A stretch of 6,893 bases of DNA, taken from assembly GCA_938044055.1 (NCBI GenBank), contig CALIQO010000665.1, positions 1 to 6,893 of the forward strand, read 5' to 3'. The stretch is from an uncultured Saprospiraceae bacterium (GTDB lineage: Bacteria; Bacteroidota; Bacteroidia; Chitinophagales; Saprospiraceae). Of the stretch, positions 1-5,912 are shown piece by piece (positions within the stretch are counted from its first letter, which is position 1; each line of letters opens with the position of its first letter). Under the pieces are notes generated by a model. That model was given only the letters and a program-made list of their open reading frames with translations, ran no database searches and was not told the DNA's origin. The position numbers and the translations under genes were made by a program.

Positions 1-189
1 GTGGTTTAACCTCATGAAGCACAACTTACCTATAGCCGACCATAATCAATAGCAAGTAAGTGCTTTTATATGTAAGTGAATACAATATACTAAAAACCCA
101 TTTACTCGCAGTAAGGAATACACTTATAGAGGGTACGTTAATGGAGCAAATCCTTAAACCAATAGAAGAAATAAATCCAAGTTTTCTTT

Positions 190-206
190 AGTAAAAGCCT
201 CTTACT
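190..206 (-). terminator. Weak hairpin just downstream of the flavoprotein gene
   Basis: Read on the minus strand, this is a 17-nt imperfect palindrome (AGTAA...TTACT arms) that folds into about 7 pairs, one of them G-U, around a 3-nt loop. It begins 4 nt beyond the flavoprotein stop codon. The position suits a 3'-end structure. The stem is AT-rich and is followed by A-rich rather than T-rich sequence, so it does not look like a standard intrinsic terminator. It could be chance or an mRNA-end stabiliser. Confidence 0.22.
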
Positions 207-210
207 GAAA

Positions 211-1635
211 TTAACTAGATGCCAGTCTCTTTCCTAAAATCCGCCCGAAGCTTAAGGCAGGGGTAATGGCCATTCCGCTACAGAAAGCTTTTCCACTTGT
301 TGCTCCTAAACCTAGAAATTCTCCCGCACCATATAGGCCTTCCATGACTTTTCCAGATTCATCTAGAACCTGTAATTCCTTATCGACATGCATTCCTCCG
401 AATGTAACAAGCACAGACGCATGTATCAACAATGCATAAAACGGAGGCTTCTCGATTGTATTATTAAGATATGCTCTTCCATAATCTTCGTCTTTCTGGG
501 CAAGTGTCATGTTATTGAATCGAAGCACGGTAGACTTAAGGTTTTCAATCGGTAGCCCTGTTTTCAGAGCCAATGCTTCTAAGGTAGGTGCAGACCAGAT
601 ATAGTTTTCATTCTTAGATTCAGCTTTAATAGACTCTAATGTTTCACCGAGCATTATAGGATTGTAATTACCGTTCTCTTCTTTCTCCATGATTGCCGAT
701 TCATCGAAGATCGCCCAGAATTTATAGTCGGACTTTTCTGCTACCAAGCGTTCTCTGGTATCTGCGTTCATTTCATCTTCTCGCATAAACCTTCTACCAG
801 ATTCATTGACATATATTTCTTTCGGTGATCGATATACGGAGGTAAGCACATTGGCCCAAGCCGTATTAAAATTACACCTTCCAGGAGTCAACTCTACCCC
901 ACCGAGGCTGGGTATATGGAATTCCCCATACTTAAATGCGCCTCCTGCGTTTTCAACAACCGCATGGCCATCACCCATGGCTGTAGGATATGCAGAACTC
1001 ATAAGAGGAACTCCAGGATGTTTTCTATCAAAAAAAGCAGGATTGCTTCCGTATCCTCCCGTAGTCATAACGATATGCCTGCCTTGAAATTTCACTTTAT
1101 CCCTCCCTGAATCGGTAAGTGCTGTGGTATATCTGCCATCAATCTTTTCTAACCCTACTAGAGTATGATTCAGAAACAATTCAATATTCCCTTCCTGCAC
1201 CTGATCATCCCAGAGCGGCTTTATCACCTTATAGATGGACATGGCCTTATCGACCCCATAATGGGTCCTAGCTTCTGTATACGGTATATGTCCATATATT
1301 ATCCGCGGGCATTCCGGGGCAAACTCAAAACCTAAATCGTCCAACCAATCTATGGTATGAGGCGCTTCTTCTACTGCCATACGAATCAAATCTAAATCAC
1401 CTGTACGATCCGTAATGTTTAAAATATCTTTATAATGTTTTTCTACACTGTCAGCGATGCCTTTCTCTTTCTGCCTGCGGGTACCACCAGCACTCATGTG
1501 ACCACCAGACCAATGCAGCGCTCCACCGATGTGGTCAGATTTCTCAACAACCCCTACCCTAGCTCCTTGCTGAGCAGCTGTTATGGCACAAGTCATTCCT
1601 GCGGTTCCACCTCCTATAATCAATATATCATACAT
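211..1635 (-). CDS. FAD-dependent oxidoreductase, fumarate reductase/ketosteroid dehydrogenase-like (FAD_binding_2)
   Basis: A predicted soluble cytoplasmic flavoenzyme of 474 residues. The N-terminus is a classic Rossmann FAD-binding fold: hydrophobic strand, GGGTAGM at residues 8-14 (GxGxxG), and E31 at the end of strand 2 to bind the ribose. Further family motifs are the TTGGYG strand (191-196), GDGHA (221-225), the VNESGRRF segment (276-283), TFGGMHVD (411-418) and GLYGAGE (433-439), the last closing the FAD site. The start is secure because the Rossmann strand begins at residue 2. In this superfamily such enzymes transfer hydride to or from C-C bonds (fumarate, 3-ketosteroids, tricarballylate). 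The C-terminal active-site region (GATSGKAFCSG, 444-454) lacks the arginine-containing GANR motif of fumarate reductases, so fumarate is an unlikely substrate. No haem motif or signal peptide is visible. The gene is divergent from a DUF3598-like gene. Fold is certain; substrate is unknown. Confidence 0.93.
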   Translation of the reverse strand: MYDILIIGGGTAGMTCAITAAQQGARVGVVEKSDHIGGALHWSGGHMSAGGTRRQKEKGIADSVEKHYKDILNITDRTGDLDLIRMAVEEAPHTIDWLDDLGFEFAPECPRIIYGHIPYTEARTHYGVDKAMSIYKVIKPLWDDQVQEGNIELFLNHTLVGLEKIDGRYTTALTDSGRDKVKFQGRHIVMTTGGYGSNPAFFDRKHPGVPLMSSAYPTAMGDGHAVVENAGGAFKYGEFHIPSLGGVELTPGRCNFNTAWANVLTSVYRSPKEIYVNESGRRFMREDEMNADTRERLVAEKSDYKFWAIFDESAIMEKEENGNYNPIMLGETLESIKAESKNENYIWSAPTLEALALKTGLPIENLKSTVLRFNNMTLAQKDEDYGRAYLNNTIEKPPFYALLIHASVLVTFGGMHVDKELQVLDESGKVMEGLYGAGEFLGLGATSGKAFCSGMAITPALSFGRILGKRLASS

Positions 1636-1877
1636 AACGTCAGCACATTTTAAACTTTAGTAATTTAGTTCATAGTCCGACAGGATAATCTCAGACTCTT
1701 CTGATCCACAATTACTTCCTAAAGTAAACATCATGATCATTGAACAGAAATTCTAACATTAAACCTAACTTATCGACAGAAAATTATCGATACATTACTA
1801 TCTTACTTGTAAATATATTAATTAACTTTATTAATTATTAATTAGCTTAACTACTAATTCTAAATCAAAAGAACCCT
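1636..1877. promoter_or_regulatory. Divergent intergenic control region with short direct repeats
   Basis: This 242-bp gap separates the start codons of the flavoprotein (-) and DUF3598-like (+) genes, so it should hold both promoters. It contains two copies of TTATCGA 14 nt apart (1770-1776 and 1784-1790; the second overlaps palindrome TATCGATA at 1785-1792), the palindrome ATGATCAT (1733-1740), and three copies of ATTAATTA (1817-1824, 1830-1837, 1837-1844). Boxes resembling the Bacteroidota -7 element are TAACTTTA (+, 1823-1830) and TAGGTTTA (-, 1767-1760). Neither has a well-spaced upstream TTG, so I do not assign exact promoters. The repeats could bind a shared regulator or simply reflect AT-richness. 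Confidence 0.5.
1817..1844. repeat. Three short direct repeats, ATTAATTA
   Basis: Three exact 8-nt copies of ATTAATTA lie at 1817-1824, 1830-1837 and 1837-1844, the last two sharing one base. They are 33 to 60 nt upstream of the DUF3598-like start codon, where promoter or operator elements are expected. The unit is itself nearly palindromic and purely A/T, so a chance origin is quite possible. Confidence 0.45.
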
Positions 1878-2390
1878 ATGGTCGAATTAAAGTTATTTCC
1901 GAAGCATACAGGCGTATGGGAAGGAATCTACACTAGGATTGATAGCGATGGAAAACTTATGGACAAGTGGAAAAGCAGGCTTACTATACGCATGCTTCCT
2001 GGAAGAAGGTACCATCAAGTCAATGAATACGAATGGGAGGATGGATTCACAGAATGTCTTGACTTCGGGATCTGTAATTTCAACGAGCAAGGAGAGCTTA
2101 TATTCGAGAATCCCAGACTTACTGGAAAAGCAGTTGAAGTAGGAAGGAGTGTAGTATTAATCTGGGAATACAAGCACAGCCCAGGTTCGGTCCTGTTTGA
2201 GCAGATTGATCTTATCGGTAATGAAGACCATAGAATACGGGTGTGGAAGTGGGCAGACAACGATACATTCAACGGCATAACCATGATAGAAGAAAGAAAG
2301 GTTAAAACGGAAGATGAAATCGATCCACAATTCTGGGAAGACCTGCCTAATCGCCGGACCAATGGCCAAGCCTCACGTTCAGATAGTTAA
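1878..2390 (+). CDS. DUF3598-like, lipocalin-type beta-barrel protein
   Basis: A 170-residue soluble protein with no signal peptide or membrane segment. Alternating hydrophobic and polar residues predict mostly beta strands. GVWEG (12-16) near the N-terminus is typical of lipocalin/nitrobindin-type barrels, where a tryptophan packs the barrel base. It is followed by a SRLTIR strand (33-38), a YHQVNEYEW strand (45-53) and regularly spaced strands to an EER(K)V end (138-142). From memory, the pattern GVWEG...D..G...D...SRLT...YHQ.N.Y.W matches the DUF3598 family, which is related in fold to cyanobacterial phycobiliprotein-lyase-like barrels and is thought to bind hydrophobic ligands. The last 25 residues are polar and probably disordered. 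The gene is divergent from the flavoprotein, suggesting a ligand carrier or accessory protein for that enzyme; this is inference. The family call is fairly confident, the function unknown. Confidence 0.82.
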   Translation: MVELKLFPKHTGVWEGIYTRIDSDGKLMDKWKSRLTIRMLPGRRYHQVNEYEWEDGFTECLDFGICNFNEQGELIFENPRLTGKAVEVGRSVVLIWEYKHSPGSVLFEQIDLIGNEDHRIRVWKWADNDTFNGITMIEERKVKTEDEIDPQFWEDLPNRRTNGQASRSDS

Positions 2391-2392
2391 CC

Positions 2393-2405
2393 AAGGTTGT
2401 ACCTT
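2393..2405. other. Small hairpin in the convergent gap
   Basis: AAGGT-TGT-ACCTT forms a 5-bp stem 2 nt after the DUF3598-like stop codon, in the 94-bp gap where that gene and the peroxiredoxin gene converge. A second weak stem, ATTTC-TCTT-GAAAT, lies at 2440-2453. Neither has a following T run on either strand. They may help end transcription from the two sides but are too weak to call terminators. Confidence 0.2.
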
Positions 2406-2484
2406 AAAACTCCCTTACCCCTTCCTTCTAGAATTCCATATTTCTCTTGAAATTAAAACATAATATTTTACCAAGTAACCGAGA

Positions 2485-2946
2485 TCAAATTTCTGCTAGG
2501 GTTTTCTTAATAGCATCGAAATCAGGAAGTGCTCCACTAGTTACCTCTGCATACTGGACAACCCCTTTCCCATCCATAACGAATGCCGACCGCTTAGAGA
2601 ACTGGGACAACCCCATAAAATCATCCATAAACAATACACCATAAGACGTGCTGACCTTCCTATTGAAATCAGATCCTAGACTAAAATTCAATTTATTCTC
2701 TTCAGAAAACTTCTTCAGTACAAAGGGTGAATCTACAGATACACCGACCACCTCAGCATTTAGGTCACTATAATCATTTTCTTCATCTCTAGCTGTACAT
2801 AATTGTTCCGTGCATACAGAGGTGAATGCCAGTGGAAAAAAGTGAAGTATCAACTTCTTTCCCTCATAATCAGCCAGACGGATTGGTTTTAGATCTATTC
2901 CTATAAGCGTGAATGCAGGTGCTTTATCTCCTATTTTTATTTTCAT
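2485..2946 (-). CDS. Peroxiredoxin, AhpC/TSA family (BCP/AhpE-like)
   Basis: A 153-residue cytoplasmic thiol peroxidase that reduces hydrogen peroxide and organic hydroperoxides. The thioredoxin-like fold starts at once with GDKAPAFTL (6-14). The catalytic signature PxxxTxxC is present as PLAFTSVC (38-45), with peroxidatic Cys45 and supporting Thr42 and Pro38. Arg119 (in SKRSAFVMD) matches the conserved active-site arginine. A second cysteine, Cys50, lies five residues after the first, the same geometry as the intramolecular resolving cysteine of E. coli BCP, so an atypical two-cysteine cycle recharged by thioredoxin is likely. Length is normal and the domain is intact. The gene lies 85 nt downstream of the hydrolase-fold gene on the same strand and converges with the DUF3598-like gene. 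A candidate promoter in that gap suggests at least partly independent expression. The exact subfamily (BCP/PrxQ or AhpE) cannot be settled by eye. Confidence 0.93.
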   Translation of the reverse strand: MKIKIGDKAPAFTLIGIDLKPIRLADYEGKKLILHFFPLAFTSVCTEQLCTARDEENDYSDLNAEVVGVSVDSPFVLKKFSEENKLNFSLGSDFNRKVSTSYGVLFMDDFMGLSQFSKRSAFVMDGKGVVQYAEVTSGALPDFDAIKKTLAEI

Positions 2947-2986
2947 GGTTATCGTTTACTTTTAAGTGTCATAATGTTACAGTTTA

Positions 2987-3015
2987 TAAATTTATGCAGC
3001 TGACAAAATCACCAA
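2987..3015 (-). promoter_or_regulatory. Candidate Bacteroidota-type promoter for the peroxiredoxin gene
   Basis: On the minus strand, TTG (3015-3013) is followed after 18 nt by TAAATTTA (2994-2987). This matches the Bacteroidota sigma-ABfr pattern TTG-N~19-TAnnTTTG except for the last base. Transcription would start near 2980, leaving a leader of about 35 nt before the ATG at 2946. In such AT-rich DNA chance matches are common, so this is a candidate only. Confidence 0.35.
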
Positions 3016-3031
3016 GTTATCAATATATGAC

Positions 3032-4114
3032 TCAAGTCCTTTCCATCCATTGCAGCAACAATTGCTGTAAATAATTAGGATCTAGATTGGTCTGGGCATT
3101 TTTAATAGAGGACAATGACTTGTCTCCTGGATTATTATACAGCTGTCTATCCCGTAGGAAGAACCATGCATCGACTAGATAGGCACCATTCTCATCCTGT
3201 TTCAGAATGGGTAATTCATGTATGAATTCAGGAATATCTGCTTGCGGTCTTATAGGGACTTCCTTCATTTTTTTGCGAAGAATATATTCCGTATTACCTA
3301 AGTAGGTTTTAAATATGTGTCGACTCATTCTGTCGTAACGCTTCGTCGAGTCTTTAGGAATTTTATGAACCTCTATGTTATCAGGCAGGTCATGATCGGC
3401 AAGCTGCTTCGTATACTTTTTTAGAATACTTCCTTGCCAGTAAAACAGTGTTCCAGGAATTTTTACCCGTTGAAGATAGCGAGCACGCTCATGGTTAAAT
3501 GCTGCTTTATAGGCATCGGCATACCCATCTCCAGCTTTGAAATATTGCAAGGCAATTTTATGCAGAAATCCAGCAGATGGAAAATCTATTTTCAGTCTAT
3601 TTTTTCTGTCTGCATCACACCATGGAAAAAACATGAATAAGTCCCTCACCATAGTCCATACTGTAATAATATGGCTGCCGTCGTATCGAGGTGATATATC
3701 TGGAAAATAAGATTTCAGAATCTTTCTCCGTTGATCCTCTGTAAAATGAGCTGCATTGTCTAGATAAATGTGGCTTACCTCTTTAGGATACAACAAGGCA
3801 TAACGGATAGCCAGTTGCGCTCCAGTTGCCGTTCCATAAATAGCTGGATTACTTAGCCCTAGTTTTCTAAATAATTTATTTAGGAACTGACAATAGTCTG
3901 CCACTTTTTTCTTTTTTCCTCTCAACCTTTCAGAGTCTCCATAACCTGGTGTATCTGGTGCAATCACTGTGTATTGTTGTGACAAAATTTTCATAAAGGG
4001 GATCATCATAGACGATGATTGAGGGGAAGCATGCAACAAAACAATCGGAGCTCCACTTCCCAGTTTCAGAAAATGAACCTGCCGACCTTCTATGGTTGTA
4101 TAGTACGATTTCAT
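3032..4114 (-). CDS. Alpha/beta-hydrolase-fold protein lacking the nucleophile serine
   Basis: A 360-residue soluble protein with an alpha/beta hydrolase core. Landmarks are IVLLHASPQSS (24-34, strand 3 and the oxyanion loop in place of the usual HG), IAPDTPGYGDS (51-61) and the elbow IYGTATGAQLA (92-102). The elbow should read G-x-Ser-x-G, but the middle residue is Ala96 (codon GCA). The usual acid turn (GxxD) reads GSIL (228-231) without Asp, and His266 may be the remaining triad residue. So it may be a non-hydrolytic relative, or catalysis may use other residues. A C-terminal extension of about 80 residues contains GAYLVDAWFFLRD (310-322), which I recall from hydrolase-fold proteins that also vary the nucleophile, often with His. 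I chose the ATG at 4114 because the domain begins right after it; an in-frame ATG at 4135 would add 7 residues. It precedes the peroxiredoxin on the same strand. Fold sure, activity unknown. Confidence 0.87.
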   Translation of the reverse strand: MKSYYTTIEGRQVHFLKLGSGAPIVLLHASPQSSSMMIPFMKILSQQYTVIAPDTPGYGDSERLRGKKKKVADYCQFLNKLFRKLGLSNPAIYGTATGAQLAIRYALLYPKEVSHIYLDNAAHFTEDQRRKILKSYFPDISPRYDGSHIITVWTMVRDLFMFFPWCDADRKNRLKIDFPSAGFLHKIALQYFKAGDGYADAYKAAFNHERARYLQRVKIPGTLFYWQGSILKKYTKQLADHDLPDNIEVHKIPKDSTKRYDRMSRHIFKTYLGNTEYILRKKMKEVPIRPQADIPEFIHELPILKQDENGAYLVDAWFFLRDRQLYNNPGDKSLSSIKNAQTNLDPNYLQQLLLQWMERT

Positions 4115-4569
4115 GTTTGTGAAATTTATTATCATCAAGGAGGTTACAATCAATGCTTAAAAAAGAATGATTGTATCTATTTAATTCTGATTTCAAACCA
4201 CTACAAGATAACCAATTGGAATTGATTTTTCTTACTACTTCCTAATTATCCAACCCTTATGAACCCATACCACGCAGACCGTAATAGGATTAGTTGTTTA
4301 AGCAATTGATTACACGGTAAAACATAAAAATTGAGAATATATAAAACCATCTTAACTTTAAAATCGGTCTACACCTAAACCAGCGATATTAATCAACTAC
4401 TGCGTATTAACATTGATATAGAATAGGTGAATCTAATTCCTCATTTATTACTTCAAGAGAACATGTTAATCCTACCATCTATCGATGTCATTTTCCATTT
4501 AATCTAAAATGTGCTCTAAATAAGACTTAGAATCGTATGTTGTACAATCGTAAATCAAAGCACATAATT
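4115..4569. other. 455-bp divergent non-coding region
   Basis: This gap separates the hydrolase-fold gene (-) from the secreted metallopeptidase gene (+). I found no convincing gene, RNA gene or mobile-element end in it; the reading frames are short and AT-rich. It contains a good candidate promoter reading right (4331-4360), the near-palindrome TTGTTTAAGCAA (4294-4305), and an isolated AAGGAGG (4138-4144) followed by an ATG at 4153 that opens only a 5-codon frame. The promoter of the hydrolase-fold gene must lie here, but I cannot place it. Confidence 0.5.
4331..4360 (+). promoter_or_regulatory. Candidate Bacteroidota-type promoter upstream of the metallopeptidase
   Basis: TTG (4331-4333), 19 nt, then TAACTTTA (4353-4360) fits the sigma-ABfr consensus in spacing and in 7 of 8 positions of the -7 box. 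Transcription would begin near 4367, giving an unusually long leader of about 200 nt before the ATG at 4570. The leader could hold regulatory structure, or a second, closer promoter may exist that I did not recognise. Confidence 0.35.
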
Positions 4570-5358
4570 ATGCTAAAGATCATTAAAAAAATAACACTGA
4601 GTTCTCTTTCTATCTTAAGCTTAAGCCTCCTGTTCTGGAGCATTGCTTTCCTAAATCCTAGCTTATCATATGCTTATACGACCCAAGTAGAGAACATTGC
4701 TATTCACTCTAATTCACCTTTAGTTGAAAGTAGTCATCCGATTGTGCTTGGAGCATTAAATATTATAAAGAAAGCATCAATTTATAACGATGATATTTCT
4801 ATAGACTTGTGCCTCAATGACGATAATTTCTATCCGAATCTACACCCACTAATAGGAGATCCATATGCTTATGCCTTTAGCGATAAAACCGTTATAAAAA
4901 ATTGTGAAATCGATTTTGCTAAAAACACCCTCATAACTCAATGGGAAGTAAACAATAATGAAACAAGAAGATTTAATCTTACTTACGCGCTTGCCCATGA
5001 ATTTACACACAACTTGCAATACCACAATGACTTTAAATACGTACTTACATCCACGATTGGAAAGCTGAACTGGAAACTAGAAGGACATGCAGATTATGTC
5101 TCTAGAGAATATCAAAACGATGGAAAGTTGAAACAGAAAATTGACTTCCTCCTTGAAGAAGAAAAGAAAGATCATACGGGAATTCCTGTATTCGATTTAG
5201 AAGACGGCACCAAGCAGAGTTTAAACTACTTTAAATATTCGCTGATGGTTCAATACATTTTAGAGGTTAAAGGAATGACTTACCAAGAATTTTGTAAGAC
5301 CGAATTTTCGCAAGATACTTTATTAAAAGAAATGGTAGAATGGAGAAACGCTCAATAA
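4570..5358 (+). CDS. Secreted HEXXH zinc metallopeptidase-like protein
   Basis: A 262-residue exported protein, probably periplasmic or extracellular. The signal peptide is clear: basic MLKIIKK, hydrophobic stretch to about residue 29, and a likely signal peptidase I site after SYA (33-35). The mature part holds AHEFTHNLQYH (142-152), an HEXXH zinc site with His143, Glu144 and His147. EGHADYV (171-177) follows, where Glu171, 24 residues after His147, is the probable third ligand, giving the gluzincin pattern HEXXH-x23-E. The hydrolytic residues appear intact. Cys81 and Cys112 might form a disulfide. I recall similar short Bacteroidota proteins with HEXXH followed by EG(Y/H).DY(V/I) but cannot assign a named peptidase family or substrate. 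The start at 4570 is preferred over an in-frame ATG at 4537 because it puts the basic n-region at the N-terminus. It is the first of the rightward genes. Confidence 0.85.
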   Translation: MLKIIKKITLSSLSILSLSLLFWSIAFLNPSLSYAYTTQVENIAIHSNSPLVESSHPIVLGALNIIKKASIYNDDISIDLCLNDDNFYPNLHPLIGDPYAYAFSDKTVIKNCEIDFAKNTLITQWEVNNNETRRFNLTYALAHEFTHNLQYHNDFKYVLTSTIGKLNWKLEGHADYVSREYQNDGKLKQKIDFLLEEEKKDHTGIPVFDLEDGTKQSLNYFKYSLMVQYILEVKGMTYQEFCKTEFSQDTLLKEMVEWRNAQ

Positions 5359-5391
5359 CATCATCGTAAGTATAGTTAATACTCTCTATTT

Positions 5392-5408
5392 TTTTGCTTT
5401 AAGCAAAA
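5392..5408. repeat. Perfect 17-nt palindrome, TTTTGCTT-T-AAGCAAAA
   Basis: Two 8-nt arms surround a single T in the 85-bp gap after the metallopeptidase gene. It overlaps the upstream box of the candidate promoter at 5393-5426, which makes it a possible repressor or activator site for the next gene. As RNA it could form a weak hairpin (two G-C pairs, no good T run), so it is a poor terminator. A related element, TTGTTTAAGCAA, lies at 4294-4305, upstream of the metallopeptidase promoter candidate. Confidence 0.5.
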
Positions 5409-5426
5409 CATAAAACTGTATCTTTA
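5393..5426 (+). promoter_or_regulatory. Candidate Bacteroidota-type promoter for the small secreted ORF
   Basis: TTTG (5393-5396), 22 nt, then TATCTTTA (5419-5426) resembles the sigma-ABfr consensus with slightly long spacing. Transcription would start near 5433. That leaves about 11 nt before the ATG at 5444 and about 44 nt before the ATG at 5477, which mildly favours the inner start. Confidence 0.3.
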
Positions 5427-5476
5427 TAACATAACTATCATAGATGAATCTGTCATCCATACATTCTGGGTATAAA

Positions 5477-5845
5477 ATGTTTCAGCTAAGTATCCTAAGG
5501 CTGTTGATGATTATCAGTGTCTTTTCTATTTCTGGGCACCATGAAAATTTATCTATCGGACTTCCTTATGCGGATACCATAGAACTGATAGATTATAAAA
5601 AGCATGATGCGTCTTTTCAACTCCATGACTTAAGCTCAGGTTCTACATCAATAAGCGACAACACGTTCTTCTTAACGTTCACCTACAACAAGAAATGGCT
5701 TCTCGAGCAACACAACATAGAATCACTTCTAATTTATAAAACCTTTCATTGTAGTTTTTCTTGTACTTCCATTCCTTCCGTCATAAAACCAACCAAGGTT
5801 TTACCAGATGATGATGACGTAAGCCTATCCTACTCCATCGGATAA
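5477..5845 (+). CDS. Small hypothetical protein with a probable signal peptide
   Basis: I do not recognise this protein. From the ATG at 5477 it has 122 residues; an in-frame ATG at 5444 would add 11. The N-terminus MFQLSILR followed by LLMIISVFSISG looks like an uncleaved or cleaved signal sequence, so the product is probably exported or membrane-anchored. No lipobox is seen. The rest is rich in Ser, Thr and hydrophobic residues, with strand-like segments such as TFFLTFTY (63-70), two cysteines in CSFSC (92-96) that could form a small disulfide loop, and an acidic DDDD run (111-114) near the C-terminus. An open frame of this length with an export signal and a promoter candidate in front argues for a real gene, but there is no homology support from inspection. 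It lies between the secreted metallopeptidase and a small membrane protein. Co-function is only a guess. Confidence 0.5.
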   Translation: MFQLSILRLLMIISVFSISGHHENLSIGLPYADTIELIDYKKHDASFQLHDLSSGSTSISDNTFFLTFTYNKKWLLEQHNIESLLIYKTFHCSFSCTSIPSVIKPTKVLPDDDDVSLSYSIG

Positions 5846-5912
5846 AATTCATTTTTAACATTCATCAATCATCTAAGTGTTATTGCGCTGCAATGCACCC
5901 ACATTCTTATTT

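Noticed and set aside
141..191. A 16-codon plus-strand frame (MEQILKPIEEINPSFL)
   Set aside because: Too short to support without conservation, and no promoter or family match; the 1-210 stretch otherwise shows no gene.
806..1110. Overlapping plus-strand open frames inside the flavoprotein gene
   Set aside because: They are antisense to a gene with intact FAD motifs, resemble no protein family, and have no start or promoter support.
1893..2369. Minus- and plus-strand open frames overlapping the DUF3598-like gene
   Set aside because: Shadow frames; the sense frame has coherent family motifs and the others do not.
2447..2644. Plus-strand frame of 65 codons crossing the end of the peroxiredoxin gene
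   Set aside because: It is antisense to the conserved C-terminal half of the peroxiredoxin and has no recognisable content.
3818..3832. Sequencing error as the explanation for the missing serine in the hydrolase elbow
   Set aside because: It cannot be excluded, since a single base would restore Ser, but the acid and oxyanion motifs are also altered, which argues for real divergence.
4138..4170. AAGGAGG followed by ATG at 4153 on the plus strand
   Set aside because: The frame stops after five codons, and the phylum rarely uses Shine-Dalgarno motifs; probably coincidence.
3930..4225. Out-of-frame and antisense open frames around the 5' end of the hydrolase-fold gene
   Set aside because: No family-like motifs; the hydrolase frame explains the conserved oxyanion loop and strand motifs here.
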